Positions 5,876 through 6,200 of a stretch of 6,200 bases of DNA are shown in pieces. This DNA is from Propionibacteriales bacterium. GTDB taxonomy: Bacteria; Actinomycetota; Actinomycetes; Propionibacteriales; Propionibacteriaceae. The stretch lies in contig JADGPB010000156.1 in the NCBI GenBank assembly GCA_017882655.1, forward strand, positions 1-6,200, in the 5' to 3' direction. The translations under genes and the position numbers were made by a program. The notes under the pieces were generated by a model, which did not search any database, was not told where the DNA came from, and saw nothing but the letters and a program-made list of their open reading frames with translations. Position 1 is the stretch's first letter; the number at the start of each line of letters is the position of its first letter.

Positions 5876-5899
5876 GGCTCGCGTTTTCGGACGCGGGCC
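5876..5899 (+). terminator. 9-bp hairpin directly after ylxR
   Basis: GGCTCGCGT (5876-5884) pairs with ACGCGGGCC (5891-5899) with one T-G wobble around a TTTCGG loop, starting 5 nt after the ylxR stop. No T-tract follows. It may end the ylxR transcript or attenuate read-through into infB. Part of it would lie within the -35 region of the infB promoter proposed next. Confidence 0.5.
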
Positions 5900-5908
5900 A
5901 CTAGGCCC

Positions 5909-5914
5909 TAGACT
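5909..5914 (+). promoter_or_regulatory. -10 element TAGACT, probable infB promoter
   Basis: TAGACT is a good actinobacterial -10 (TANNNT). Transcription would begin near 5921, giving a leader of about 130 nt. The -35 region (TTTCGG or TTCGGA near 5885-5891) is weak. An inverted repeat, CTAGG-C-CCTAG (5901-5911), overlaps the -10. Confidence 0.5.
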
Positions 5915-5922
5915 TGGGGGCT

Positions 5923-5940
5923 GACTGCCCAGTCGGGCAG
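5923..5940 (+). promoter_or_regulatory. Leader hairpin with two alternative folds, 5' end of the infB leader
   Basis: CTGCCC (5925-5930) pairs with GGGCAG (5935-5940) around AGTC. The overlapping GACT (5923-5926) can instead pair with AGTC (5931-5934) around GCCC. The two stems exclude one another; the 6-bp one should be the more stable. It lies at or just after the predicted infB transcription start. Confidence 0.4.
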
Positions 5941-5968
5941 GAGACGACCAGAAAGTGGGCTCACGCTC

Positions 5969-6014
5969 ATGACCACTCGATGAGTACGCCGCAATGAGCA
6001 ACACCACCAACTAA
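5969..6014 (+). promoter_or_regulatory. Chain of three ATGA-overlapping mini-ORFs in the infB leader
   Basis: Three short frames are linked end to start: ATG ACC ACT CGA TGA (5969-5983, MTTR), ATG AGT ACG CCG CAA TGA (5980-5997, MSTPQ) and ATG AGC AAC ACC ACC AAC TAA (5994-6014, MSNTTN). Each junction is an ATGA overlap, the form that allows a terminating ribosome to restart. No close Shine-Dalgarno precedes the first; AGGAG at 5939-5943 is about 25 nt away. The same bases can be read as a repeated ATGANYAC motif. Whether they are translated or act as an RNA signal cannot be told from sequence. Confidence 0.5.
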
Positions 6015-6016
6015 AC

Positions 6017-6053
6017 GGTCCTGACGCGCTGAGCTCCGGACCTGAAGGAGATC
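6017..6053 (+). promoter_or_regulatory. Competing stems at the infB ribosome-binding site
   Basis: GGTCC (6017-6021) can pair with GGACC (6038-6042). Separately, GAGCTCC (6031-6037) can pair with GGAGATC (6047-6053), six pairs and one mismatch, which would bury the AAGGAG Shine-Dalgarno (6045-6050). The second arm of the first stem lies in the loop of the second, so the two compete or form a pseudoknot. The Shine-Dalgarno is 3 nt from the infB ATG. Confidence 0.4.
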
Positions 6054-6200
6054 ATGGCCAAGGTCCGTGTCTGGGAGCTCGCAAAGGAGCTCGGACTCGA
6101 AAGCAAGGATTTACTCACCACACTCAACGACATGGGCGAATTCGTCCGGTCCGCCTCGTCAACCCTTGAGGCCCCCGTGGTGCGCAAGGTCCGCGAAAAG
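6054..6200 (+). CDS. infB: Translation initiation factor IF-2, N-terminal 49 codons (runs off window)
   Basis: This is the start of IF2, the GTPase that brings initiator fMet-tRNA to the 30S subunit and promotes subunit joining. The visible N-terminus MAKVRVWELAKELG, then LLTTLNDMGEFVRSASSTLE, is the IF2_N helical module typical of bacterial and especially actinobacterial IF2. The GTPase domain lies beyond the window, and the frame is open to base 6200. AAGGAG at 6045-6050 supports the ATG at 6054. The first 25 or so codons are richer in A/T than the neighbouring genes (GCA, GGA, GAA, GAT, TTA, ACA, GAA), which would keep the start region unstructured. Codon 20 is TTA, rare in such genomes. 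Gene order after nusA-ylxR confirms the call. Confidence 0.96.
   Translation, partial: MAKVRVWELAKELGLESKDLLTTLNDMGEFVRSASSTLEAPVVRKVREK

Noticed and set aside
5437..6053. tRNA or other known structured RNA gene in the gaps around ylxR
   Set aside because: I looked for cloverleaf arms and a T-loop GTTCGA-like sequence and saw none; the hairpins present are single stem-loops.

Overview
This is a high-GC window, by eye near 68% G+C, from an actinomycete (Actinomycetota). The gene order, a DUF4439 lipoprotein gene divergent from rimP-nusA-ylxR-infB, and the protein sequences fit the class well. Nocardioidaceae (Nocardioides or Aeromicrobium type) is my best guess at family, but I cannot prove it from this stretch.

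Layout. Positions 1-1662 are the 3' part of proS (prolyl-tRNA synthetase, with editing domain); the start lies before the window. Its stop overlaps the GTG start of a TSUP-family (TauE/SafE-like) membrane transporter, 1659-2447. Two minus-strand genes converge on the transporter: an unrecognised 139-residue protein (2472-2891) and, upstream of it, a DUF4439 ferritin-like lipoprotein (2942-3886). A 67-bp divergent promoter region (3887-3953) then launches the plus-strand translation and transcription cluster: rimP (3954-4454), nusA (4456-5436), ylxR/rnpM (5625-5870) and the first 49 codons of infB (6054-6200).

How the genes work together. ProS charges tRNA-Pro. RimP matures the 30S subunit. 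NusA controls pausing, termination and antitermination. YlxR is an RNase P modulator in Bacillus. InfB encodes IF2, which places the initiator tRNA. The cluster therefore links rRNA transcription, ribosome assembly and translation initiation. It is not one plain operon: a 12-bp perfect hairpin follows nusA, ylxR has a leaderless-type promoter, and another hairpin plus a TAGACT -10 element separates ylxR from infB.

The most interesting stretch is the infB leader (about 5915-6053). It holds a hairpin with an alternative fold, then three tiny ORFs chained by ATGA overlaps (4, 5 and 6 codons), then two competing stems next to the infB Shine-Dalgarno. This looks like a structured, translation-sensing cis element. 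Other points of note are two nearly identical leaderless promoters, a perfect TTATNCACA DnaA-type box between the two minus-strand genes, and a strong excess of GTAC/CGTACG across the window. I saw no mobile element, CRISPR array, rRNA or tRNA.
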